In this document: positions 1 through 5,275 of the stretch, piece after piece
Position numbering within the stretch: the first letter of the stretch is position 1
Layout of the letters: each line of letters begins with the position of its first letter
Assembly: GCA_029266295.1 (NCBI GenBank)
Contig: JAQSXD010000302.1
Location: forward strand, 1-5,275
From: Bacillota bacterium
GTDB lineage: Bacteria > Bacillota > Clostridia > Peptostreptococcales > Anaerovoracaceae
Length of the DNA: 5,275 nucleotides
Reading direction: 5' to 3'
Notes under the pieces: model-generated
What the model saw: only the letters and a program-made list of their open reading frames with translations
Told to the model about the DNA's origin: nothing
Database searches by the model: none
Translations under genes and position numbers: made by a program

Positions 1-1
1 T

Positions 2-1606
2 TTCGGTTATCCGGGCGGTCAGATCATGCCCCTCTATGACGCTTTATACGATTATCAGGACAGAATCAAACATATCTTAACCAGCCATGAGCAGGGGGCG
101 ACCCATGCAGCGGACGGTTATGCCAGGTCCACTGGGAAGGTAGGCGTATGCTTTGCAACCAGCGGTCCGGGGGCGACGAATACCGTTACTGGAATCGCCA
201 CCGCATATATGGATTCCAGTCCGATGGTAGTAATTACCGGTCAGGTCCCTATCAATCTCATCGGAAAGGATTCCTTTCAGGAAGTCGATATTGTTGGAGT
301 TACGCTTCCGATCACCAAGCACAGCTTTTTCTGCAGAACGGTAGAGGAACTTGCTCCAAATATCAGAAATGCTTTTAAAATTGCGGCGAGCGGACGGCCT
401 GGGCCGGTGCTGATTGACGTGCCGAAAAATCTTATGGTAGAGCTTGGCGAATATGATGCCAGCCTTCCCATGGAGGTTGAACGATGCTGTCCGCCTGCCG
501 ATTTGGATTTAATTCGTTCCATTGCTGATGAAATCAATGCCGCTGAGAAACCGGTAATCTACGCCGGTGGAGGGGTGATTATCGCGGACGCTTCGGAAGA
601 ATTAACGCAGATCGCGCATGCTTCTGACATACCGGTTATTACGACGCTCATGAGCATGGGCTCTTTCGATAGAAGGGACCCCCTTTCTCTGGGAATGGTC
701 GGAATGCATGGACAGAAAGAAGCAAACATGGCTGTTCACCACAGCGATTTGATCATAGCCGTGGGTGCACGCTTCAGCGACCGTGTTACAGGAGATACAA
801 CCCGTTTTGCCCGGGGCGCAAAGATTGTACATATCGATATTGATCCGGCTGAGTTTGGAAAAAATATGAGATATGACTACTGCGTCCGCTGTGATGTGAA
901 AAGCGCTTTGCAGTTATTGCTGCCGCTCATTCAGAAAACAGGGCGGAAAGAATGGAACGAACGGATCGATACCTGGAAAAAAGAAAAAACAGCTAACTCA
1001 CAGAAACTCGATCCCGATACGATCTTTGATTCGATCAATGAGGTCCTGGGCGATGATGTAATTATTGCCACGGATGTTGGGCAGCACCAGATGTGGACCG
1101 CACAGAAGTGGCCGTTCCGAAAACCGAGGACCTTTATCTCTTCAGGAGGCTTGGGTACCATGGGCTTTGGACTGGGAGCGGCGATTGGGGCACAGATCGG
1201 AAATCCCGGAAAAAGGGTGGTTCATATCAGCGGAGACGGCAGTTTTCGTATGAATCTCAACGAACTTGCCACGGTATCGTCTCAAAAGCTGCCGATCATT
1301 TCTATCATCCTCAAAAATCATACCCTGGGAATGGTGCGGCAGTGGCAAAAACTGTTTTTTTCTCAGAGATATTCCGCGACTGACTTGCCTGATGTGATCG
1401 AATATGATAAACTTGCATCAGCGTTCGGTCTTGACGGATGCCTCGTAAGGGAAAGGGATGAGCTGGTTCGGGCTTTGGAGGAAGCAAAGAAGTCTGGCCG
1501 GGGAACGGTCATCGCATGCGAAATCTTTATCGATGAGAATGTGGCACCAATTGTACCTCCGGGAGAAGCCATCAACAATCAATTGCTTACAGAAACGTTG
1601 GTGTAA
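2..1606 (+). CDS. ilvB: Acetolactate synthase (acetohydroxyacid synthase) large subunit, 5'-truncated by window edge
   Basis: Condenses two pyruvates to acetolactate, or pyruvate with 2-ketobutyrate to acetohydroxybutyrate, the first common step of valine, leucine and isoleucine synthesis; a cytosolic ThDP-, Mg- and FAD-dependent enzyme. The frame is open from base 2 and reads FGYPGGQIMPLYDAL, a conserved N-terminal AHAS segment, so the ATG at 26 is internal and roughly 20-30 residues are missing. Numbering from that ATG: HEQGATHAADGYAR carries the catalytic Glu22; SGPGATN follows; FQEVDIVG and ARFSDRVTGD are AHAS-type (FAD-binding) motifs that separate it from catabolic acetolactate synthases; GDGSF (Asp404) and Asn431 form the ThDP/Mg motif; then LGMVRQWQ. 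The residue before Asn431 is Lys, where Asn is usual. The visible 534 residues fit a family length near 550-570. No ilvN/ilvH small subunit follows; rarD comes next. Upstream context is not visible. Confidence 0.96.
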   Translation, partial: FGYPGGQIMPLYDALYDYQDRIKHILTSHEQGATHAADGYARSTGKVGVCFATSGPGATNTVTGIATAYMDSSPMVVITGQVPINLIGKDSFQEVDIVGVTLPITKHSFFCRTVEELAPNIRNAFKIAASGRPGPVLIDVPKNLMVELGEYDASLPMEVERCCPPADLDLIRSIADEINAAEKPVIYAGGGVIIADASEELTQIAHASDIPVITTLMSMGSFDRRDPLSLGMVGMHGQKEANMAVHHSDLIIAVGARFSDRVTGDTTRFARGAKIVHIDIDPAEFGKNMRYDYCVRCDVKSALQLLLPLIQKTGRKEWNERIDTWKKEKTANSQKLDPDTIFDSINEVLGDDVIIATDVGQHQMWTAQKWPFRKPRTFISSGGLGTMGFGLGAAIGAQIGNPGKRVVHISGDGSFRMNLNELATVSSQKLPIISIILKNHTLGMVRQWQKLFFSQRYSATDLPDVIEYDKLASAFGLDGCLVRERDELVRALEEAKKSGRGTVIACEIFIDENVAPIVPPGEAINNQLLTETLV

Positions 1607-1611
1607 AATAA

Positions 1612-2667
1612 TTGAGTCTAAAACAAGAGAAAGAATATATTAAAAATCAAGAGGCGGAGCATTTTTCCGCCTCTTTGAATCATGCTGCGAAAAGAGACGC
1701 AGACCGAGTTCGGATATTTGTCCGAATCAATAATTTTTTCAGGACGTCCAGCAGGCAAGGTGCTGCATTTGCGATCCTTTGTGCTGTTCTTTGGGGTGTG
1801 CTTCCGATTTATTGGAAGTCCTTGTCATCCATTGATCCGATCCTGATTCTCTTTTATAGAATCCTCCTTGCATTTCTTTATGCACTAGCATTAGGCCTGT
1901 GCATTTATAAACGTGAGGGTTTGCTGAAGCCACTGAAGCAAAAAGGGGTCATGGGTACTTTCTTCTTTTCAGGATTATTAATCTCCATGAATTGGGGCAT
2001 TTATATCTGGGCTGTGAACAATGGCTTTCTGATACAGACCAGCATTGGATATTACATTGAGCCTCTGATTGTGGGGATTTTCGGTGTTGTATTTTTTAAG
2101 GAAAAGATCGACTCGTTCAAGCTGGCAGCCTTTGGTTTTGCTTGTGCCGGCGTTGCTGTCATCTTGGTGTATTACAGGCAAATACCGGGAATTGCGCTAA
2201 CCCTTGCCGTTTCCTTTGCAATGTATGCCGCAATTAAAAAGAGATATCAGCTTGATGCGGTGCTTGCATTGCTTTATGAGACCATGCTTCTAGTTCCCAT
2301 CGCTCTTGGTATGATCCTTTATTATGAATTGACCGGAAGGGGAGCTTTTGCAAATGCGCAACCCTACCAATGGGGACTTTTGGCTCTCGCTGGAATTTTA
2401 ACAGGGACACCGCTGCTCTTCTTTGCCATGGCAGCGAACAGGGTTAGTTTGATCACGCTGGGAGTGACAGAGTATATTTCACCTTCTCTCACCTTACTCA
2501 TTGGGATCTTTCTGTATCATGAGCAATTTGATGGGGTTCAGCTGGTTACCTTTACCCTGATCTGGATTGGCCTTGCTGTTTTCACAGCGGGTGAAATCAG
2601 AGAAAGCAGAAAAAAAGAAGTGGTTCTAAAGCATGGTTCGGAGGAATCAACCGATAGGAGTGAGTGA
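1612..2667 (+). CDS. rarD: RarD-like EamA/DMT-superfamily membrane transporter
   Basis: A ten-helix inner-membrane permease of the drug/metabolite transporter superfamily; E. coli RarD is named for a chloramphenicol-sensitivity phenotype and its substrate is unclear. Counting from the TTG at 1612, hydrophobic helices fill about residues 51-330. RarD hallmarks are LWGVLPIYWK (60-69), NWGIYIWAVNNG (127-138), SIGYYIEPL (144-152), then LYETMLLVP, AGILTGTPLLFFAMAA and LGVTEYISPSLT. The last 20 or so residues are a charged cytoplasmic-type tail. The start is unresolved. The frame opens at a TAA (1609-1611), and TTG 1612 has only GGTG (1600-1603) as a weak ribosome site. TTG 1675 is the other in-frame candidate and also lacks a good site. 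Family similarity begins near residue 46-50 (about base 1750), and the full frame (351 residues) exceeds the usual ~300. Residues 1-45 span two hairpins and are probably not protein. The hydrolase gene follows 4 bp after the stop. Confidence 0.85.
   Translation: MSLKQEKEYIKNQEAEHFSASLNHAAKRDADRVRIFVRINNFFRTSSRQGAAFAILCAVLWGVLPIYWKSLSSIDPILILFYRILLAFLYALALGLCIYKREGLLKPLKQKGVMGTFFFSGLLISMNWGIYIWAVNNGFLIQTSIGYYIEPLIVGIFGVVFFKEKIDSFKLAAFGFACAGVAVILVYYRQIPGIALTLAVSFAMYAAIKKRYQLDAVLALLYETMLLVPIALGMILYYELTGRGAFANAQPYQWGLLALAGILTGTPLLFFAMAANRVSLITLGVTEYISPSLTLLIGIFLYHEQFDGVQLVTFTLIWIGLAVFTAGEIRESRKKEVVLKHGSEESTDRSE
1649..1676 (+). terminator. GC-rich hairpin after ilvB, possible weak or decayed terminator
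   Basis: AAGAGGCGGA (1649-1658) pairs perfectly with TCCGCCTCTT (1666-1675) across a 7-nt loop, giving a 10-bp stem 43 bases after the ilvB stop. The + strand T-run is poor (TTT, then GAATC). An A-rich run precedes the stem, so read on the - strand the hairpin is followed by a short T-run. Shape and position suggest an ilvB terminator, possibly leaky. It lies inside the open frame extending upstream of rarD, which argues against that part being translated. Confidence 0.5.
1708..1739 (+). terminator. Second small hairpin followed by a T-run, upstream of the rarD core
   Basis: TTCGGA (1709-1714) pairs with TCCGAA (1721-1726) around a 6-nt loop, and G1708/T1727 could add a wobble pair. After CAATAA there is a run of six T (1734-1739). 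The stem is only 6-7 bp and the T-run starts about 6 bases after it, so termination would be inefficient. It could instead be a leader or attenuator structure, or chance. It sits just before the first residues of RarD that look family-conserved. Confidence 0.3.
2656..2660 (+). promoter_or_regulatory. Ribosome binding site of the MBL-fold hydrolase
   Basis: AGGAG lies 11 bases before ATG 2672, inside the last codons of rarD. The spacing is slightly long but acceptable. It supports ATG 2672 as the start and suggests that rarD and the hydrolase are translated from one message. Confidence 0.6.
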
Positions 2668-2671
2668 CTGA

Positions 2672-3604
2672 ATGAATAATACGGAGGAACGATTTCAATT
2701 CCCCGATGATATCAAAAGAGTGACTGCCGGGCCCGGCGGAGAAGTGTTTCTAATCATCGGCAAAGAAAAGACGGCGGTTCTTGACTGCGGAATGGCATTC
2801 TGCGGTGAGCGTCTTGTGGAAAATACAAGGAAAGCACTCGGTGGGCGAACGCTCGATTATATTTTGTTAACCCATAGTCATTATGACCATATGGGAGGCC
2901 TGCCCTATCTGAAGAAAGCGTGGCCGGAAGCGGTCTCCGTCGGAGCGCAGCATGCACAGAACATCTTAAATAAGCAAAGTGCAAGGAACGTCATCCGGGA
3001 ACTATCCTTGGCAGCAGGAGAAATGTACAGGCATTCGCAGCAGCAGCTTTCAGAATATGGACTGGAACCGGAAGATGTTACGGTTACATATGACGATCGG
3101 GATGTCACCGTGGATCGAGTGGCTTTCGAAGGCGATCGAATAGAGCTAGGCGGCCTCACCGTTCAGGTGCTTGAAACTCCAGGGCATACTGATTGTTCGA
3201 TCAGTTACTATCTTATGGAGAAAGGGATCTTGTTTCTGTCGGAGACAATGGGATGCTTGACTCCGGATGGAGATATTATGCTTGCTATGCTGAAGGGATA
3301 TAAGCAAACCGTGAGGTCAATTGAAAAAGGACGGAAGCTTAGCCCGGACTATATTATTGCGCCCCATTACGGTAAAGTATCGGATTTCCTTACAAAAGAC
3401 TATTGGAACAGCGTAAAGGCTATGGCAGACGGCTACAGAGATTTCATTTTGGATCGATATCGCTTGGGCCTGACAGAGGATGCGATCTATGGAGCATTTC
3501 AAGCGAAATATTGGCATAATATGACAAGAAATCAGCAGCCGCTGGAAGCCTTTGAAATCAATGGAAGGCAAATTATCAAGGCGATGATTGCTGAACAATG
3601 GTAA
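2672..3604 (+). CDS. Metallo-beta-lactamase-fold metal-dependent hydrolase
   Basis: A 310-residue cytosolic protein with no signal peptide and the MBL signature motifs in order. THSHYDHMGG gives HxHxDH at residues 68-73; TPGHTDCS gives His172; LFLSETMG puts Glu191 where the family usually has the bridging Asp; APHYGK gives His232. Together these could bind two metal ions. The N-terminal strands (EVFLIIGKEKTAVLDCGM) are also typical of the fold. About 80 residues after His232 form a C-terminal part ending in QIIKAMIAEQW that I cannot assign. MBL enzymes hydrolyse thioesters, lactones, phosphoesters or beta-lactams, and nothing here fixes the substrate. No rubredoxin or flavodoxin domain is present, so it is not a complete flavodiiron protein. 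It starts 4 bp after rarD, which suggests an operon, though a functional link to the transporter is only inference. Confidence 0.9.
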   Translation: MNNTEERFQFPDDIKRVTAGPGGEVFLIIGKEKTAVLDCGMAFCGERLVENTRKALGGRTLDYILLTHSHYDHMGGLPYLKKAWPEAVSVGAQHAQNILNKQSARNVIRELSLAAGEMYRHSQQQLSEYGLEPEDVTVTYDDRDVTVDRVAFEGDRIELGGLTVQVLETPGHTDCSISYYLMEKGILFLSETMGCLTPDGDIMLAMLKGYKQTVRSIEKGRKLSPDYIIAPHYGKVSDFLTKDYWNSVKAMADGYRDFILDRYRLGLTEDAIYGAFQAKYWHNMTRNQQPLEAFEINGRQIIKAMIAEQW

Positions 3605-3609
3605 GACTT

Positions 3610-3623
3610 GTGAATAAATTCAC
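3610..3623 (+). repeat. Perfect inverted repeat, candidate operator
   Basis: GTGAAT (3610-3615) and ATTCAC (3618-3623) are exact inverted copies around AA. The site begins 5 bases after the hydrolase stop codon and ends one base before the candidate -35 element at 3625. A stem of 6 bp with a 2-base loop would fold poorly as RNA and no T-run follows, so a protein-binding site is more likely than a terminator. It may control the regulator promoter, perhaps by autoregulation; the binding protein is unknown. Confidence 0.4.
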
Positions 3624-3624
3624 G

Positions 3625-3653
3625 TTGCAATCGTAGATCTTTCATAGTAAGAT
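3625..3653 (+). promoter_or_regulatory. Candidate sigma-70/SigA promoter of the sigma-54 activator gene
   Basis: TTGCAA (3625-3630) and TAAGAT (3648-3653) each match 4 of 6 consensus bases and are separated by exactly 17 bp. Transcription would begin near 3660, leaving a leader of about 60 bases before ATG 3722. No terminator separates this region from the hydrolase gene, so read-through from upstream is also possible. Confidence 0.45.
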
Positions 3654-3709
3654 AGCTGTAACGGATAGAAGTAATCTCTATTTCATCGACAGATTGCTCT
3701 AATTGTTGT

Positions 3710-3715
3710 GGGGAG
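3710..3715 (+). promoter_or_regulatory. Ribosome binding site of the sigma-54 activator
   Basis: GGGGAG ends 6 bases before ATG 3722, close to ideal Firmicute spacing. It fixes the start of the regulator, and the PAS domain begins within the first ten residues from this ATG. Confidence 0.75.
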
Positions 3716-3721
3716 AAAGTC

Positions 3722-5125
3722 ATGGCCATATTACCTGAAAAGTGCGTGGAACTTATCTTCGAGCAGGCTGGAATCATAGCCGTCACAGATAAGTATGCAA
3801 AATATGTATATGTGAATAGACGATGGGAAGAAGATACCGGTATTCCCCGGGAAATTGCCATCGGAAGCTTTAACCATGATCTGATTGAAGGATCAAGGGC
3901 TATCACCGCGATAAAAACTGGGAAAGCGGTAAGCGGAGACGTATTTATTAAGACTAAGAACGGTAAGGATTTACCGGGAATTATGACCTATATGCCCATC
4001 TTCAACGGTGATGATGTGGTGGGATGTTTTATTTCCTCAAGCTTTCTGAGCGTGGATCAGGCCTATGCTTTCCTGGAAAAAATGGAATCCATCACAGCAG
4101 AGTATGAGTTCCTCAAAGGGGAATTAAAAAAACGAAGCGGTGCCAAATACTGTGTTGAGGATATTATCGGAGAGAGCGATGCGATCAAGCATCTGAAGGA
4201 GCAGATCTATTTTGCAGGATCCTCCAACTCCACAGTGCTGATCAAAGGAGAAACCGGTACGGGAAAAGAACTGGTGGCTCACGCGATACATAGCTGCAGT
4301 ACAAGGAGCATTTTTTCTTTCGTAAAAGTAAATTGCTCCGCCATTCCGGAAAATCTTCTTGAATCCGAATTTTTTGGCTATGAGGAAGGAACTTTTACCG
4401 GTGGAAAAAAGGGAGGAAAACGCGGTAAGTTTGAAAAGGCTCACCTCGGCAGCATTTTTCTTGATGAAATCAATCATCTTCACTTATCCATGCAGCCCAA
4501 GCTCCTTCGGGTTCTTCAGGAAAAGGAGATTGAACGCCTTGGTACAAGTGAAAGTATTTCTGTTGATGCTAGGGTTATTGCAGCCACCAACGTTTCACTT
4601 CAGGAGATGATCCGGGAAGGAATGTTTCGGGAAGATCTCTATTATCGCCTGAACATCATGACCATTTCCATTCCTCCGCTTAGAAAGAGGAGAACGGATA
4701 TCCCGCTGCTCACAGACGCCTTCATAAAAAAACTAAGTAAGCAGATGGGAAGAAATATCAAAGGTATAACAAAGGAAGCAGAGTCATACCTTCAAAACAA
4801 AGACTGGCCTGGCAATGTGAGAGAATTGCAAAATGTGATCGAAAGGGCTATTAATGCATCCCGCAGGGATGTTCTTGATCTGTCTGCTTTTGCGGTGGAA
4901 GATCACCTTGAAGATCGGGAACAGATAGACTATACCAACCTGCGAATGTCAGACTATGAGGATATCAACAAACCGCTCATCGAACGAAAAAGCTCATTGG
5001 AAAAAGAAGCGATCTTAAAGACCCTTGATCTTTGCGAACAGAACAAGAGTAAAGCCGCCAGAATGCTGAATATTTCGAGGACGCTCCTTTATAAAAAACT
5101 TGAAAAATATAAGATTGACATTTGA
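3722..5125 (+). CDS. PAS-domain sigma-54-dependent transcriptional activator (enhancer-binding protein)
   Basis: A 467-residue cytosolic regulator that should use ATP hydrolysis to open promoters held by RNA polymerase-sigma-54. An N-terminal PAS sensor (about residues 8-110, with VTDKYAKYVYVNRRWEEDTG) probably binds a small ligand. A helical linker (about 113-140) leads to the AAA+ domain from about 144. This has Walker A GETGTGKE (176-183), loop-1 GTFTGG (223-228, where GAFTGA is usual), Walker B IFLDEI (Asp248, Glu249), sensor I around VIAATN, FREDLYYRLN (302-311, arginine finger region) and WPGNVREL (362-369). A C-terminal Fis-type helix-turn-helix (about 441-464, KAARMLNISRTLLYKKL) binds DNA. 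There is no response-regulator receiver domain, so it is not a classical two-component regulator. The gap upstream holds a promoter and a palindrome; a strong terminator follows 91 bases after the stop. Its targets and ligand cannot be read from the window. Confidence 0.95.
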   Translation: MAILPEKCVELIFEQAGIIAVTDKYAKYVYVNRRWEEDTGIPREIAIGSFNHDLIEGSRAITAIKTGKAVSGDVFIKTKNGKDLPGIMTYMPIFNGDDVVGCFISSSFLSVDQAYAFLEKMESITAEYEFLKGELKKRSGAKYCVEDIIGESDAIKHLKEQIYFAGSSNSTVLIKGETGTGKELVAHAIHSCSTRSIFSFVKVNCSAIPENLLESEFFGYEEGTFTGGKKGGKRGKFEKAHLGSIFLDEINHLHLSMQPKLLRVLQEKEIERLGTSESISVDARVIAATNVSLQEMIREGMFREDLYYRLNIMTISIPPLRKRRTDIPLLTDAFIKKLSKQMGRNIKGITKEAESYLQNKDWPGNVRELQNVIERAINASRRDVLDLSAFAVEDHLEDREQIDYTNLRMSDYEDINKPLIERKSSLEKEAILKTLDLCEQNKSKAARMLNISRTLLYKKLEKYKIDI

Positions 5126-5170
5126 TAGACTAAGAAAAGGGTAACAATTCGGGCTAATTTGCTTGTTAAA

Positions 5171-5187
5171 ATGTTAACTGTCAACAT
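5171..5187 (+). repeat. Imperfect 17-bp palindrome, candidate operator or enhancer site (left)
   Basis: The motif centred on T5179 pairs at all positions except one (A5176 opposite C5182), with eight-base arms. Its right half contains ACTGTCAA (5177-5184), which recurs exactly at 5200-5207 in the next site. It lies 45 bases after the regulator stop. A dyad-symmetric site for a Fis-type HTH dimer or another regulator is a reasonable reading; what it controls is unknown. Confidence 0.35.
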
Positions 5188-5193
5188 ATATGT

Positions 5194-5204
5194 ACAGTGA
5201 CTGT
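5194..5204 (+). repeat. 11-bp palindrome ACAGTGACTGT, candidate operator or enhancer site (right)
   Basis: ACAGT (5194-5198) and ACTGT (5200-5204) are exact inverted copies around one G. With the following CAA it repeats the ACTGTCAA half of the left palindrome. The two centres (5179 and 5199) are 20 bp apart, about two DNA helical turns, so two dimers could bind the same face. It ends 12 bases before the terminator stem. Confidence 0.35.
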
Positions 5205-5216
5205 CAAATAATGTTT

Positions 5217-5249
5217 ACGGTGTACACAAAGTGTACACCGTCTTTTTTT
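5217..5249 (+). terminator. Strong intrinsic terminator after the sigma-54 activator
   Basis: ACGGTGTACAC (5217-5227) pairs perfectly with GTGTACACCGT (5231-5241) over an AAA loop, an 11-bp stem. It is followed by C and seven T (5243-5249), and another T7 run comes at 5253-5259. This is a textbook rho-independent terminator and marks the end of the regulator transcript. Confidence 0.9.
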
Positions 5250-5275
5250 ATGTTTTTTTGTGCTGGAGTTGAAAT

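Noticed and set aside
26..28. ATG 26 as the start of ilvB
   Set aside because: The frame is open back to base 2 and reads the conserved FGYPGGQI segment, so this Met is internal and the true start lies before the window.
2672..3604. Flavodiiron protein (oxygen/NO reductase) reading of the MBL gene
   Set aside because: The MBL domain is not followed by a flavodoxin domain and the protein is only 310 residues, so a complete flavodiiron protein is excluded.
3532..3906. 124-residue - strand open frame across the hydrolase end and the regulator start
   Set aside because: It overlaps two well-supported genes and a promoter region, and its translation shows no recognisable domain.
4124..4483. 119-residue - strand open frame inside the AAA+ region
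   Set aside because: It is a shadow of the highly conserved ATPase domain on the other strand and has no independent support.
5148..5165. Possible sigma-54 promoter GGGCTAATTTGC
   Set aside because: The GG and GC are 8 bases apart instead of the required 10, and shifting either element breaks the match.
5163..5192. + strand promoter TTGTTA-18 bp-TATATG after the regulator gene
   Set aside because: Both boxes are 4 of 6 matches with 18-bp spacing in an AT-rich gap, and a transcript from it would meet the strong terminator within about 20-40 bases. It is not listed as a feature, though a short terminated RNA is not excluded.
5160..5207. - strand promoter from two TTGACA boxes (reverse of ACTGTCAA)
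   Set aside because: Both -35 matches are perfect, but no good -10 lies 16-18 bp beyond either (the best is CAAATT), and transcription would run antisense into the regulator with no gene to serve.

Overview
The window looks like a chromosomal stretch of an anaerobic Firmicute, most likely a clostridial (Eubacteriales-type) organism. The reasons are moderate-to-low GC by eye, strong AGGAG/GGGGAG ribosome binding sites, a RarD transporter close to Firmicutes versions, and a stand-alone PAS/AAA+/Fis sigma-54 activator of the kind abundant in Clostridia. The lineage is an inference from style and gene types; no marker gene is present. All four genes are on the + strand, and no RNA gene, mobile element, CRISPR array or phage gene was seen.

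Layout: (1) bases 2-1606 hold nearly all of an acetolactate synthase large subunit (ilvB), cut at its N-terminus by the window edge. (2) Bases 1607 to about 1745 carry two hairpins in tandem. The open frame of the next gene runs across them, but this stretch resembles an untranslated spacer more than coding DNA. (3) Up to 2667 lies a RarD/EamA-family membrane transporter whose start is unresolved. (4) Bases 2672-3604 encode a metallo-beta-lactamase-fold hydrolase, 4 bp after rarD and probably co-transcribed with it. (5) A 117-bp gap contains a perfect inverted repeat and a plausible sigma-70 promoter. (6) Bases 3722-5125 encode a PAS-containing sigma-54 enhancer-binding protein. (7) Bases 5126-5275 hold two related palindromic motifs, then a strong intrinsic terminator.

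How the genes relate: ilvB makes the first committed intermediate of branched-chain amino acid synthesis, but no small regulatory subunit (ilvN/ilvH) follows it. rarD and the hydrolase form a likely two-gene unit of unknown substrate. The regulator appears to be its own transcription unit, with its own promoter and terminator. Its target is not evident: I found no GG-N10-GC sigma-54 promoter in the non-coding gaps, so it probably acts on genes outside the window.

I see no convincing new multi-gene system. The points most worth following are the altered GAFTGA loop (GTFTGG) of the activator, the rarD start and its hairpin-bearing leader, the paired ACTGTCAA palindromes after the regulator, and a glutamate where the hydrolase family usually has a metal-bridging aspartate.
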